Origin: Cellulomonas denverensis
GTDB taxonomy: Bacteria > Actinomycetota > Actinomycetes > Actinomycetales > Cellulomonadaceae
Length of the DNA stretch: 64,000 bases
NCBI RefSeq assembly: GCF_012396125.1
Contig: NZ_JAAXOX010000006.1
Coordinates: forward strand, 106,569 to 170,568
Direction: 5' to 3'
Within the stretch, counting starts at the first letter, position 1. Each line of letters starts with the position of its first letter. Made by a program: the position numbers and the translations under genes. Positions 36,001 to 44,796 of the stretch are shown in pieces. The notes beneath the pieces are model-generated. The model saw only the letters and a program-made list of their open reading frames with translations, had not been told where the DNA came from and ran no database searches.

Positions 36001-38189
36001 ACCGGTTCGACCTGGTGGCGCTGCAGTCGCTGTCCGGGGTGGTCGAGGCCGACGGTCCGGGCTGGACCGCCGCCGTGCAGTACCTGGTGGACGGCAGCTG
36101 GTCGGCCGCGGTCTCCAGTGAGCTGTGCCCGGGCACCGCGACCGCGATGCCGAGCCTGCCCACCGGTGCGGGCGACCTGCCGGCCGGCGTGACGGCGGGC
36201 GCGGTGACCGGGGTCCGGATCACCTTCACCGCGCCGCCGGGGCAGTGGTTCGCCAACCGCGCGGTCGGCGGATTCGAGGGGCCGACCGCGGTGTTCGCCC
36301 TGTCGCCGCGCAGCACGTTGCGCAGCACCGGCGAGGAGGTCCCGGCGGGCACGGTCAGCAACGTGCTGACCGGCACGGTGACCGCCGAGCGGCTGACCAC
36401 CCCGGTGGTGCTCGACCCGGTCACCGCGCCGTACACCGTCACCGACGGGGTGCCGGACGCGCAGGTCACCAAGTCCCCGGTGACCACCACCACCGGTCCG
36501 GGGGCGGCGATCCCGTTCACCCTGACCGCGGTCAACACCGGCTCCGCGCCGCTGGTCGACCCGGTGCTGACCGACGTGCTGCCCGCCGACGCGGCGGGGC
36601 CGCTGCTCGACTACGACCCGGAGGTGCACGGGGCGGCGGTGGTGACCGGAGTGTCCGCCACCCCGGAGGTCACCGCCACCGCGGATGCGGTCACGGTGAC
36701 CTTCCCGCCGGGCACCCGGCTGCTGCCCGGAGAGCGGATCCAGGTGACCCTGCCGCTGGCGGTGCGGGTCGGCACCCCGGCCGGGACCACCCTGACCAAC
36801 CGGTTCGTGCTGGACACCGCGGAGGGCCTGACCCGGGAGGCCACCGCCACGGTGAACGTGGTCGCGATGGCCACCTACCTGCGGGTGAAGGACGTCGCCG
36901 AGGACGTCGCCCCGGGTGCGGCGCCCACCGGCGTGGTCAACACCACCGGGGGCGAGTGCAGCTCGGCGGACGGCTTCTACCGCAACCCGTGCCTGGTCCG
37001 GACGGCGCCGGGCGGCAGCGAGACCTGGCGGATGCGGGTGACCAACACCGGCAACCTGCCGACCTCCTCGCTCACCCTGGTGGACGTGCTGCCCGCACCG
37101 GGGGACACCGGCACCTCGCGCTCGCAGAGCTCCAGCGCACGCGGATCGGTCTGGGCCACCGAGTACCTGGGCGACCTGGTGGTGACCGGCGTCCCGGCCG
37201 GGGGCACCAGCACGGTGTCCTACCTGCTGGACGGCCAGACCTGCCGGTACACCGGTGAGGCCCGATCGGCCGACCCGTACGGCGACGGCTGTGCCGCCTC
37301 GGTGTGGACCCCGGCCGACCAGGTGACCGACCTGTCCCAAGTCCGCGGGATCCGGGTGGACGTGGACGTGACCGCCGCGCCGCTGCAGCCCGGCGACCTG
37401 GTCACGGTCACCTTCCGCACCCGTTCGGCCACCGCCTACGACCTGGCGGCGGCGCACACCGACGCACCGGCCTGGAACACGATGGTGGTCAGCACCACCA
37501 GCCTCGGTGCCACCGGTCCGGTGTACGAGACGCTGGAGCCGAACCGGGCCGGGGTGGCGGTGGACCGCCGGTTCGCGATCGGTGACCGGGTGTGGATCGA
37601 CCGGGACCGGAACGGCCGCCAGGACGACGGCGAGCCCGGGGTCGGCGGGGTCACGGTGCGGGTGGTGCCCGAGGACGCGGTGGCCGGGACCGCGGTCGCC
37701 CTGGATGCGGTGGCCGGGACCGCGGTCACCGACGCGGATGGGCACTGGGTGGTGGACGACCTGCCCGCCGGCCGGTACCGGGTGCAGTTCGAGCCGGGCG
37801 CGGACCTCGCCGGGGCCTACCGCTTCACCAGTGCGGAGTCGGCGGAGCCGGAGCTGGACTCGAACCCGGATCCGGCCACCGGGTGGACCGGCACCGTGGT
37901 GCTGGACGCGGACCAGCCCCGGGTGCGTGCCGCGGTGGCGGCCGACGGGGTGAGCGCGGCGTTCATCGACCCGACGGTGGACGCCGGACTGGTCTCGCTC
38001 CCGCTGCGCCCGGGTGACCCTGCCGACCCGGGCGATCCCGGGGTGACGACCGGGACGCCGACGGGTCCGGTCCAGGCGGTGATCCTGGCGATCACCGGCG
38101 CCGATCCGCGGTGGCTGGTGCTGGCCGGGCTCGGGGCGCTGGCCCTGGGCGCGCTCACGATGATCGGGGTCCGGCGCCGGCGCGCCTGA
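33033..38189 (+). CDS. giant modular surface protein with LAXTG sorting signal
   Basis: A 1718-residue secreted protein. A signal peptide covers about residues 15-42 (ending APGAWAGG). About eight beta-rich DUF11/prealbumin-like modules follow, beginning near residues 50, 195, 374, 560, 749, 939, 1144 and 1284, each opening with a small residue-Lys motif such as SKTV, TKTW or GKTF. An SdrD/Cna-B-like domain (about 1514-1640, GDRVWIDRDRNGRQDDGEPG) comes next. The end is LAITG (1685-1689), a hydrophobic helix and RRRRA. LAXTG is the motif of class E sortases, so the protein should be linked to peptidoglycan. GTG at 33033 or 33036 follows GGGAGGA. Confidence 0.88.
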   Translation: MVDVRTTMVPGLGRRAIRGWAVLLVAVLALAASVVVAPGAWAGGEGRAALSVSKTVSATSAQPGDRVTWSIDLTCESITAMCADVVLTDAVPEPFVIDGEPSVQGQRTGTARTDVAGNRVQVTFRETDASGPGLTGLAAGQSVSVLVQTVLPADLGLSWDGSTVVNTADVTATNADPVADDASLVLAVPVTPQVALTKTWTPTDQVAGDDTDQHLVLGVANTSPVPATALTVTDPAPGADPAFGPGTPIELRGFGDWTAPEGATGLSLDLTGPAGTVTAGPFAPGTPIDTTGIDLSTITAFTLRFHGDTTTEGTLAADGSAGAVTVITGQNGTAPRDATTTVPNTATAQVTTGHGTATDDATARLQLNPVTVEVTAGKTFDGAPRAEVVAGETAVLRLSAQNSANTALSGMTVQDPTGGTAPFGSLADGLLEVTGFGADGSGSSPAADWPRGATSAQVTLTGTGAGLPLTVTVPAPTGSTVTWPQLPAGAVVTGIAVAYTGVIEPGATAGIPVQVRTGEDWDTTRGFANQLTVSGTATDGTPAEDRTADATLTVQPRRIVTTTSKELTQRVDGQQISGVAGQEIAARITGRISADSTVPADRLVIEDVAGPDATVWDHAALDRIGSVQVPAGSQAEVLVRVGGSWVSLAGPSGDATGFLDLAVPAGADGMRVVYTPETAGGSLPIDGSFTPAVVLVMTLTETVPPGTSLTNTASSTGQNQDAGLAGSSQGQDTTTTGPGGTAVDLRRVDAAKSWRDAAALIPVDNDDPAATDRPANRLTLQVQNVSGIPVGTLRLTDPDPAAPANAFDLVDLTRLTVQAPAGAREVLVTLRDRDGAVLHTGSAEQIAALTAEDLREVASIQAVATGTLPDGAILRVRADTVLRAASRADGSPILGTADAEPVTTATNTLIGDLGPDTPSDTARADTVFYPEARQPLAGALSKSVTPDTGTRYAATDRTVRLTMSARRTSDAAVSRPSQYVLEDTTPEFWDRFDLVALQSLSGVVEADGPGWTAAVQYLVDGSWSAAVSSELCPGTATAMPSLPTGAGDLPAGVTAGAVTGVRITFTAPPGQWFANRAVGGFEGPTAVFALSPRSTLRSTGEEVPAGTVSNVLTGTVTAERLTTPVVLDPVTAPYTVTDGVPDAQVTKSPVTTTTGPGAAIPFTLTAVNTGSAPLVDPVLTDVLPADAAGPLLDYDPEVHGAAVVTGVSATPEVTATADAVTVTFPPGTRLLPGERIQVTLPLAVRVGTPAGTTLTNRFVLDTAEGLTREATATVNVVAMATYLRVKDVAEDVAPGAAPTGVVNTTGGECSSADGFYRNPCLVRTAPGGSETWRMRVTNTGNLPTSSLTLVDVLPAPGDTGTSRSQSSSARGSVWATEYLGDLVVTGVPAGGTSTVSYLLDGQTCRYTGEARSADPYGDGCAASVWTPADQVTDLSQVRGIRVDVDVTAAPLQPGDLVTVTFRTRSATAYDLAAAHTDAPAWNTMVVSTTSLGATGPVYETLEPNRAGVAVDRRFAIGDRVWIDRDRNGRQDDGEPGVGGVTVRVVPEDAVAGTAVALDAVAGTAVTDADGHWVVDDLPAGRYRVQFEPGADLAGAYRFTSAESAEPELDSNPDPATGWTGTVVLDADQPRVRAAVAADGVSAAFIDPTVDAGLVSLPLRPGDPADPGDPGVTTGTPTGPVQAVILAITGADPRWLVLAGLGALALGALTMIGVRRRRA
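37677..37736 (+). repeat. 30-bp tandem duplication inside the surface-protein gene
   Basis: The 21-mer GCGGTGGCCGGGACCGCGGTC begins at 37677 and again at 37707, giving two consecutive DAVAGTAV decapeptides inside the Cna-B-like domain. It looks like a recent in-frame duplication. Confidence 0.8.
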
Positions 38190-38210
38190 GCGGTTCCGTC
38201 CTCGCCCGGT

Positions 38211-38237
38211 GGGGTCGCGCGGTGTGCGCGTGACCCC
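38211..38237 (+). terminator. hairpin terminator after the surface-protein gene
   Basis: GGGGTCGCGCG pairs with CGCGTGACCCC through 11 pairs (one G-U) and a five-base loop, 22 bases after the stop. Confidence 0.7.
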
Positions 38238-38374
38238 GCCGGGCGTCGTGCTGCCCGCCGCGTGTCATCCTCGGGCGGGCCGATCCGGGGGTGGACATCA
38301 CCATCCGGTCACGGACGGATCGGGCATCTTGACCCCTTTGCCCCCGGCACCTACTGTCGCCGTTACACAACGTC

Positions 38375-38389
38375 AGACATCAGACGTCT
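38375..38389. promoter_or_regulatory. NanR-type operator ahead of the sialic-acid operon
   Basis: AGACATCAGACGTCT lies 18 bases before the binding-protein start. It matches the perfect palindrome in front of the GntR gene (46486-46502) at 13 of 15 positions, which ties the regulator to this operon. Confidence 0.75.
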
Positions 38390-38406
38390 AACGGTCAGGA
38401 GAGCCA

Positions 38407-40011
38407 ATGAAGGCCAGCCCCCGCACCTCCGCACGTCGCCCGCTCCGCGCGGGACTGGCGGTTGCGACCGTGCTCATGCTTGCCGTGTCCGCCTGCTCGG
38501 CGGGCGGCGGATCGTCCACCGAGGAGACCGGCGCGGACGCCGCCACCGGCGCGGTGGACCCGGATGCCGTGATCGAGGCCGGCATCTCCTACTCGCTGTC
38601 CGGTGGCTTCGACCCGATGGTCACCACCGGCGCGGTCACCGTCTCCGCGAACTGGCACGTCTTCGAGGGACTGACCGAGATCGACCCCGCCACCCGCGAG
38701 GTCTACGCCGCCCTGGGCGCCGAGCTGCCGACCGAGGTCGACGCCACCCACTACGAGGTCGACCTGCGCGACGGTGCGGTGTTCCACGACGGCAACCCGG
38801 TCACCACCGAGGACGTGGTGTACAGCTTCCAGCGGGTGCTCGACCCGGCCAACGAGTCGCTGTACGCGGGCTTCATCGACTTCATCGACTCGGTCACCGC
38901 CGTCGACGACGACACGGTGTCCATCGCGCTGAAGTACCCGTTCAGCCTGGTGCCCGAGCGGCTGTCGGTGGTGAAGATCGTCGAGCAGTCCCTGGTCGAG
39001 TCCGACTACGACGCCTTCAACGCCCTGCCGGTCGGCACCGGGCCGTACACGATGACCAGCGCGGTGCCGGACGACGCGATCACCTTCGAGCGCTTCGACG
39101 ACTACAGCGGCCCGCGCCCGGCCCAGGCCGCCGGGATGACCTGGAACCTGCTGTCCGACTCCGCGGCCCGGGTGACCGCGATGAGCTCGGGCACGGTGCA
39201 GGCGATCGAGGACGTGCCGTACATCGACGTCCCGACGCTGGAGGGGACGGTCGACGTGGAGTCGGTGCAGTCCTTCGGCACGCTGTTCATGATGTTCAAC
39301 ACCGACCTGCCGCCGTTCGACGACGTGCGGGTGCGGCAGGCGTTCTTCTACGCGCTGGACCTGGACAAGATCATCGACAACGGGCTGCTGGGCAACGGCG
39401 CCGCCGCGACCAGCTTCCTGCCGGAGAACCACCCGAACTACCACGAGGCCTCGACGGTCTACACCTACGACCCGGAGAAGGCGAAGGAGCTGCTGGCCGA
39501 GGCCGGGGTGTCGGACCTGTCGATCACGCTGCTGACCACCGACACCGGCTGGGTGGCGGATGTCGCCCCGCTGATCAAGGAGGACCTGGACGCGGTCGGG
39601 ATCAGCACCACCCTCGACATCGGCCAGTCCGGCGGCCAGTACACCAAGGTCGACGCCGGTGACCTGCAGGTGATGGTCGCCCCCGGTGACCCGTCGGTGT
39701 TCGGCAACGACCCCGACCTGCTGATGCGCTGGTGGTACGGGGACAACGTGTGGTCCCAGTCCCGGTACCGCTGGGCCGACGACCCGAAGTTCACCGAACT
39801 GCAGGGTCTGCTCGACCAGGCCGCCCAGACCTCCGGGGACGAGCAACAGGAGCTGTGGGACCAGGCCTTCGACCTGGTGTCGGACGAGGTCCCGCTGTAC
39901 CCGCTGCTGCACCGCCAGCTGCCCAGCGCCTGGGACTCCGAATCCCTGGTCGGCTTCAAGCCGCTGCCGGTCACCGGGCTGTCCTTCCTGGACGTCGGCA
40001 TCGCGCAGTGA
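38407..40011 (+). CDS. Dpp-type ABC solute-binding lipoprotein, probable sialic-acid binder
   Basis: A 534-residue family 5 binding protein. The signal peptide ends in a lipobox (AVSAC). The mature protein has the family segment VVYSFQRVLDP and the long two-lobed build of DppA/OppA. It heads an operon with nanA, nanK and nanE, so the likely ligand is N-acetylneuraminate rather than a peptide, as in the SatABCD system. First gene after the NanR-type operator. Confidence 0.88.
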   Translation: MKASPRTSARRPLRAGLAVATVLMLAVSACSAGGGSSTEETGADAATGAVDPDAVIEAGISYSLSGGFDPMVTTGAVTVSANWHVFEGLTEIDPATREVYAALGAELPTEVDATHYEVDLRDGAVFHDGNPVTTEDVVYSFQRVLDPANESLYAGFIDFIDSVTAVDDDTVSIALKYPFSLVPERLSVVKIVEQSLVESDYDAFNALPVGTGPYTMTSAVPDDAITFERFDDYSGPRPAQAAGMTWNLLSDSAARVTAMSSGTVQAIEDVPYIDVPTLEGTVDVESVQSFGTLFMMFNTDLPPFDDVRVRQAFFYALDLDKIIDNGLLGNGAAATSFLPENHPNYHEASTVYTYDPEKAKELLAEAGVSDLSITLLTTDTGWVADVAPLIKEDLDAVGISTTLDIGQSGGQYTKVDAGDLQVMVAPGDPSVFGNDPDLLMRWWYGDNVWSQSRYRWADDPKFTELQGLLDQAAQTSGDEQQELWDQAFDLVSDEVPLYPLLHRQLPSAWDSESLVGFKPLPVTGLSFLDVGIAQ

Positions 40012-40018
40012 CCACCCC

Positions 40019-40047
40019 GTGGCCCCGCCGGCCGACGGCGGGGCCAC
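40019..40047 (+). terminator. intercistronic hairpin after the binding-protein gene
   Basis: GTGGCCCCGCCG pairs perfectly with CGGCGGGGCCAC over a GCCGA loop. It lies between the binding protein and permease genes and probably attenuates or stabilises so that the binding protein is made in excess. Confidence 0.75.
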
Positions 40048-40114
40048 GGCCCGCACCATCCCCTGCGAACGGACTCCCCATGCCTGAGCTCGACCTGCGC
40101 GCCGGGAACCGGAC

Positions 40115-41071
40115 ATGAGCGCACTGCTGCGCCTGACCGGCCGCCGCCTGCTGCAACTGCCCGTGATGATCCTCGGCATCACCCTGCTGGTCTTCGTCGT
40201 GATGTCGTTCTCCAAGGTCGATCCCGCGATCCAGGCGCTCGGCGAGGGTGCCTCACTGGACGCCCGGGAGAGCTACCGCGAGGCCAACGGGCTGAACGAC
40301 CCGCTGCTGGTCCGGTACTTCTCGTTCCTCGGCGGACTGCTGCACCTGGACCTGGGCACCTACAGCGCCCGGCGCACCCCGGTGGCCACCGCGGTCGGCG
40401 ACGCGCTGCCGGTCACCCTCCAGCTCACCTTCCTCGGACTGGTGATCGCGGTGGTGTTCTCCCTGCTGCTCGGCGTGCTCGCCGCGCTGTACCGCGACCG
40501 GTGGGTGGACAAGGCCGTGCGGGTGATCTCGATCGCATCGCTGGCGATGCCGTCGTTCTGGCTGGCGGTGCTGCTGATCCAGGGCCTCACGCTCGGCCTG
40601 GGCCTGTTGCCCGCCGGGGGGCCGCTGCCCTCGTTCACCGAGGACCCCGGCGGCTACCTGGCCCGGATGGCGCTGCCGGCGATCTCGCTCGCGGTGCCGG
40701 TGATCGGCTCACTGACCCGGGTGGTGCGCACCGCCGTGGTGGAGGAGCTGGACAAGGACTACGTGCGCACCGCGATCGGCGCCGGACTGCCCCGGGTGGT
40801 CGTGGTCGGCCGGAACGTGCTGCGCAACGCCCTGATCACCCCGATCACCGTGCTCGGCCTGCGGGTCGGCTACCTGATCGGCGGTGCGGTGGTGATCGAG
40901 GTGATCTTCGCGCTGCCGGGGATGGGCACCCTGATCCTGAACGGCGTCACGAACAACGAACCGAACCTGGTGCAGGGCGTGACCCTCACCGTCGCCCTGG
41001 CCTTCGTGCTGGTCAACATCGTGGTCGACCTGCTGTACGTGCTGGTCAACCCCCGAATCAGGACGGTGTGA
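40115..41071 (+). CDS. Dpp-type ABC permease (DppB-like)
   Basis: A 318-residue permease with six helices. The N-terminal signature LLQLPVMILGITLLVFVVM, the segment RTAVVEELDKDYVRTAIGAGL and the final LYVLVNPRIRTV are typical of DppB. It pairs with the permease half of the next gene. Confidence 0.92.
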   Translation: MSALLRLTGRRLLQLPVMILGITLLVFVVMSFSKVDPAIQALGEGASLDARESYREANGLNDPLLVRYFSFLGGLLHLDLGTYSARRTPVATAVGDALPVTLQLTFLGLVIAVVFSLLLGVLAALYRDRWVDKAVRVISIASLAMPSFWLAVLLIQGLTLGLGLLPAGGPLPSFTEDPGGYLARMALPAISLAVPVIGSLTRVVRTAVVEELDKDYVRTAIGAGLPRVVVVGRNVLRNALITPITVLGLRVGYLIGGAVVIEVIFALPGMGTLILNGVTNNEPNLVQGVTLTVALAFVLVNIVVDLLYVLVNPRIRTV

Positions 41072-41072
41072 C

Positions 41073-43016
41073 ATGCGCCGGAAGCTCACTGCCCGACTGT
41101 CCGCCCCCGGCCTGCGCCTGCGCGCCCTGCCCTGGGGGTCGCGGATCAGCCTCGGCTTCCTGCTGCTGGTGATCCTGGCGGCGGTGTTCGCGCCGCTGCT
41201 CGCCCAGCACGACCCGCTGGCCACCGGGGCGCCGGTGCAGCCGCCGAGCGCGGAGAACTGGTTCGGCACCGACCGTCAGGGCCGGGACATCTTCGCCCGG
41301 GTGGTCTACGGCGCCCGCTACTCGCTGGTGATCGGCCTGGGCGCCACCGCGGTCGCCCTGGCCGCCGCGGCGGTGCTCGGCTCGATCGTGGCGACCGCGC
41401 GACGGGCGGTGTCCGAGACCCTGATGCGGGTGCTGGACGTGGTGATGTCCTTCCCGGGCATCGCGCTGGCCGCGGTGTTCGTGTCCGTGTTCGGCCGGTC
41501 GCTGCCGGTGCTGGTGTTCACGATCGCCTTCCTCTACACCCCGCAACTGACCCGGGTGGTGCGGGCGAACATCCTGGACCAGTACGGCGAGGACTACGTC
41601 GCCGCCGCCCGGGTGATGGGCGCACGCACCTGGTGGATCCTGGCCAAGCACGTCGCCCGCAGCTGCGCCGCGCCGGTGCTGGTGTTCACCACGGTGCTGG
41701 TCGCGGACGCGATCGTCTTCGAGGCGTCGCTGTCCTTCATCCAGGCCGGGGTGCCCGACCCGGCACCGTCCTGGGGCAACGTGATCGCCGCCGGCCGTGA
41801 CCTGGTGATGGGCGGCTACTGGTGGGCGACCTTCTTCCCCGGTGCGGCGATCATGCTGACCGTCCTGTGCCTGAACATCGTGTCCGAGGGGATGACCGAC
41901 GCGATGGTGGCCTCGCCGCGGGCGACCGCCTCCCCGGCGACCGCCGCGGTGGCCGAGGCCGCCGTCGAGCCGGCGCTCGAACCCTCCGCGCCGGTGGTCC
42001 CGCTGGCCGACCGGCTGGCCGCCCTGCGCGCGGTGGAGTCCGCCCGCACCGACCGGCACGTGTACACCGGCGACCCGCAGGCCCTGCTGGAGGTGCGGAA
42101 CCTGTCCATCCGGTTCCCGCACCGGCACGGTGACGTCGCCGTGGTGGACGACGTGTCGTTCTCGGTCCGGCCGGGGGAGACCATGGCGCTGGTCGGCGAG
42201 TCCGGCTGCGGCAAGTCGATCACCTCGCTGGCGATCATGGGGCTGCTGGACCCGGCGGCCGAGATCACCGGCCAGGTGCTCTACCGCGGCCGGGACCTGC
42301 TGACCATGTCCGAGCGGGAGCGCGCCAGGCTGCGCGGCACCGAGATCGCGATGGTCTACCAGGACGCGCTCAGCTCGCTGAACCCGTCGATGCTGATCCG
42401 CGCCCAGCTCAAGCAGCTGACCCGGCGGGGCGGCACCCGGACCGCGACCGAGCTGCTGGAACTGGTCGGCCTGGACCCCGAGCGCACCCTGAAGAGCTAC
42501 CCGCACGAACTGTCCGGCGGTCAGCGCCAGCGGGTGCTGATCGCGATGGCCCTGACCCGGGACCCGAGCCTGGTGATCGCCGACGAGCCGACCACGGCGC
42601 TGGACGTCACGGTGCAGGCCCAGGTGGTCGCGCTACTCGATGAGCTGCGGGAGAAGCTCGGCTTCGCGATGGTCTTCGTCAGCCACGACCTGGCGCTGGT
42701 GGCGCAGCTCGCGCACCGGATCACGGTGATGTACGCCGGCCAGGTGGTCGAGCAGGCGCCGACCAGCGCGCTGCTGACCGACCCGCGGCACGAGTACACC
42801 CAGGGTCTGCTCGGCGCGGTGCTGTCGATCGAGAGCCGCTCGGCCCGGCTGCACCAGATCCGCGGCACCGTGCCCTCGCCGCGGGACTTCCCGGCCGGCG
42901 ACCGGTTCGCCCCGCGCTCGTCCCGGCCACTGGAGGGCCTGGACACCAAGCCGGTGCTCACCCCGGTGCCGGGTGCGGACGACCACCTCTACGCGACCAC
43001 CGGAGGAGCACGATGA
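41073..43016 (+). CDS. fused ABC permease and ATPase (DppC-DppD)
   Basis: A 647-residue fusion. Residues 1-280 are a DppC-like permease (NWFGTDRQGRDIF, EDYVAAARVMGA EAA loop). An Ala/Pro-rich linker (281-335) leads to a DppD-like ATPase (336-647) with Walker A GESGCGKS (375-382), LSGGQRQR and VIADEPTTALDV. The C-terminal oligopeptide-transporter tail is kept but the usual Cys ligands of an Fe-S cluster are not seen. Starts two bases after the previous stop and overlaps the next gene by four. Confidence 0.93.
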   Translation: MRRKLTARLSAPGLRLRALPWGSRISLGFLLLVILAAVFAPLLAQHDPLATGAPVQPPSAENWFGTDRQGRDIFARVVYGARYSLVIGLGATAVALAAAAVLGSIVATARRAVSETLMRVLDVVMSFPGIALAAVFVSVFGRSLPVLVFTIAFLYTPQLTRVVRANILDQYGEDYVAAARVMGARTWWILAKHVARSCAAPVLVFTTVLVADAIVFEASLSFIQAGVPDPAPSWGNVIAAGRDLVMGGYWWATFFPGAAIMLTVLCLNIVSEGMTDAMVASPRATASPATAAVAEAAVEPALEPSAPVVPLADRLAALRAVESARTDRHVYTGDPQALLEVRNLSIRFPHRHGDVAVVDDVSFSVRPGETMALVGESGCGKSITSLAIMGLLDPAAEITGQVLYRGRDLLTMSERERARLRGTEIAMVYQDALSSLNPSMLIRAQLKQLTRRGGTRTATELLELVGLDPERTLKSYPHELSGGQRQRVLIAMALTRDPSLVIADEPTTALDVTVQAQVVALLDELREKLGFAMVFVSHDLALVAQLAHRITVMYAGQVVEQAPTSALLTDPRHEYTQGLLGAVLSIESRSARLHQIRGTVPSPRDFPAGDRFAPRSSRPLEGLDTKPVLTPVPGADDHLYATTGGAR

Positions 43017-43846
43017 CCATGCCCGCCACCCTGGACCAGGGCAGCCCGGCCGCCGCGCCGCCGGTGCCGGTGATCGAACTGCGCGATGTGCACGTCACCT
43101 TCCGGTCCCGGACCGGGTCGCTGCGGCGGGCCGGACGGGTGCAGGCGGTGGACGGGGTCTCGGTCGAGGTACACCGGGGCCGGACGCTCGGCATCGTCGG
43201 GGAGTCCGGGTCCGGCAAGTCGACAATGGCGAAGGTGCTGGTCGGCCTGCAGGCGGCGACCTCCGGGGAGGTGCGGTTCCGCGGCGACGTGGTGCGGTCC
43301 TCCTCCGCGGCGGTCCGGCGCCGGATCGGCCGGGTGGTGTCGGTGGTGTTCCAGGACCCGGCGACCGCGCTGAACGCCCGGATGCGGATCGGTGACGCGC
43401 TGCGCGACCCGCTGGACGTGCACCGGGTCGGCACCCCCGCGGCCCGGGCCGACCGGGTGCGGGAGCTGGTGCGCCTGGTCGGGCTGCCGTCCTCGGCGAT
43501 CGACGCGCTGCCCGGGCAGTTGTCCGGCGGCCAGCGGCAGCGGGTGGCGATCGCCCGGGCCCTGGCGCTGGAGCCGGACGTGATCGTCGCGGACGAGCCG
43601 ACCTCCGCCCTGGACGTGTCGGTGCGGGCCCAGATCCTCAACCTGCTCGCGGACCTGAAGAACGACCTCGGCCTCGGCATGGTCTTCATCTCGCACGACA
43701 TCCAGACCGTCCGGCACATCAGCGACGAGATCGTCGTGATGCGCGGCGGCCGGGTGGTGGAGAGCGGCCCGGCGGCCGACGTCTTCGCCAGCCCGCGCGA
43801 CGCCTACACCCGCACCCTGCTGGCCGCCGCGCCCACCCTGCTGTGA
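43013..43846 (+). CDS. Dpp-type ABC ATPase (DppF-like)
   Basis: A 277-residue ATPase with Walker A GESGSGKST, signature LSGGQRQR and Walker B VIVADEPTSALDV. Shorter than most DppF proteins because the C-terminal peptide-transporter extension is nearly absent. Coupled by ATGA overlap to the fused permease-ATPase. Confidence 0.92.
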   Translation: MTMPATLDQGSPAAAPPVPVIELRDVHVTFRSRTGSLRRAGRVQAVDGVSVEVHRGRTLGIVGESGSGKSTMAKVLVGLQAATSGEVRFRGDVVRSSSAAVRRRIGRVVSVVFQDPATALNARMRIGDALRDPLDVHRVGTPAARADRVRELVRLVGLPSSAIDALPGQLSGGQRQRVAIARALALEPDVIVADEPTSALDVSVRAQILNLLADLKNDLGLGMVFISHDIQTVRHISDEIVVMRGGRVVESGPAADVFASPRDAYTRTLLAAAPTLL

Positions 43847-43869
43847 ACCACCTCGTATTGGAGCCCCAC

Positions 43870-44796
43870 GTGACCACCCCCGCCTTCCACGGCATCGTCC
43901 CGCCGATCCTGACCCCGCTCACCGAGGACGGGGCGGTCGACATCGCCTCGCTGGAGCGTCTGACCGGGCACCTGGTCGAGGCCGGCGTGCACGGCCTGTT
44001 CGTCCTCGGCTCCACCGGGGAGGTCGCCTACCTCACCGACGAGCAGCGCGGCCAGGTGCTGCGCACGGTGGTGCGGGTGGTGGCCGGCCGGGTGCCGGTG
44101 ATGGCCGGGACGATCGACCTGACCCAGGCCCGGGTGATCGAGCAGGCCCGGGCCGCCGTGACCGCCGGGGTGGACGCGGTGGTGGCGACCGCGCCGGTGT
44201 ACGCGATCAACGACCTGGCGGAGGTCGAGGCGCACTTCCGGGCGGTCGCGGCGGCGGTGGAGGTGCCGCTGTTCGCCTACGACATCCCGGTGCGGGTGCG
44301 GACCAAACTGCCGGTGGAGCTGCTGGTCCGGCTGGGCGCCGAGGGCGTGCTCGCCGGGGTGAAGGACTCCTCCGGCGACGACGTCGGCTTCCGTCGCCTG
44401 GTCGCGGCGAATGCCGCCGCCGGGTCGCCGCTGGCGCTGTTCACCGGGCATGAGGTGGTGGTGGACGGGATGCTGCTGCTCGGCGCCGACGGGGTGGTCC
44501 CCGGGCTGGGCAATGTGGATGCCGCCGGGTACGTGCGGCTGTGGGAGCTGGCCCGGGCGGGGCAGTGGGCGCAGGCCCGGGCCGAGCAGGACCGGCTGGC
44601 GGCGCTGTTCGAGATCGTGTTCCAGGCCGCGGGCCGGTCCGGGGATGCCGCGGGGGTGGGGTCGTTCAAGGTGGCCGCGCACGCGCAGGGCCTGATCGAC
44701 TCCCCGGTGATGGCCGCGCCGGTGCGGGCGCTGGACGGCGAGGCGGCCGAGCGGATCGCCGGGATCGTCCGGGAGGCCGGGCTCGTCCGTGCCTGA
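43870..44796 (+). CDS. nanA: N-acetylneuraminate lyase (DapA/NanA family)
   Basis: A 308-residue class I aldolase of the dihydrodipicolinate synthase family. From the GTG at 43870, the Schiff-base Lys is in AGVKDSSGDD (residue 165), the Tyr in FAYDIPV (137), and the carboxylate loop is GSTGE. I prefer 43870 to the GTG at 43843 because GGAG stands six bases before it. DapA relatives are hard to tell apart by sequence; the nanK-nanE neighbours argue for N-acetylneuraminate lyase, giving ManNAc and pyruvate. Confidence 0.82.
   Translation: MTTPAFHGIVPPILTPLTEDGAVDIASLERLTGHLVEAGVHGLFVLGSTGEVAYLTDEQRGQVLRTVVRVVAGRVPVMAGTIDLTQARVIEQARAAVTAGVDAVVATAPVYAINDLAEVEAHFRAVAAAVEVPLFAYDIPVRVRTKLPVELLVRLGAEGVLAGVKDSSGDDVGFRRLVAANAAAGSPLALFTGHEVVVDGMLLLGADGVVPGLGNVDAAGYVRLWELARAGQWAQARAEQDRLAALFEIVFQAAGRSGDAAGVGSFKVAAHAQGLIDSPVMAAPVRALDGEAAERIAGIVREAGLVRA

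Noticed and set aside
32955..37745. 1596-codon open frame antisense to the giant surface-protein gene
   Set aside because: It is a shadow created by high third-position GC; the sense strand has signal peptide, repeated modules and a sorting signal, while the antisense has no domain.
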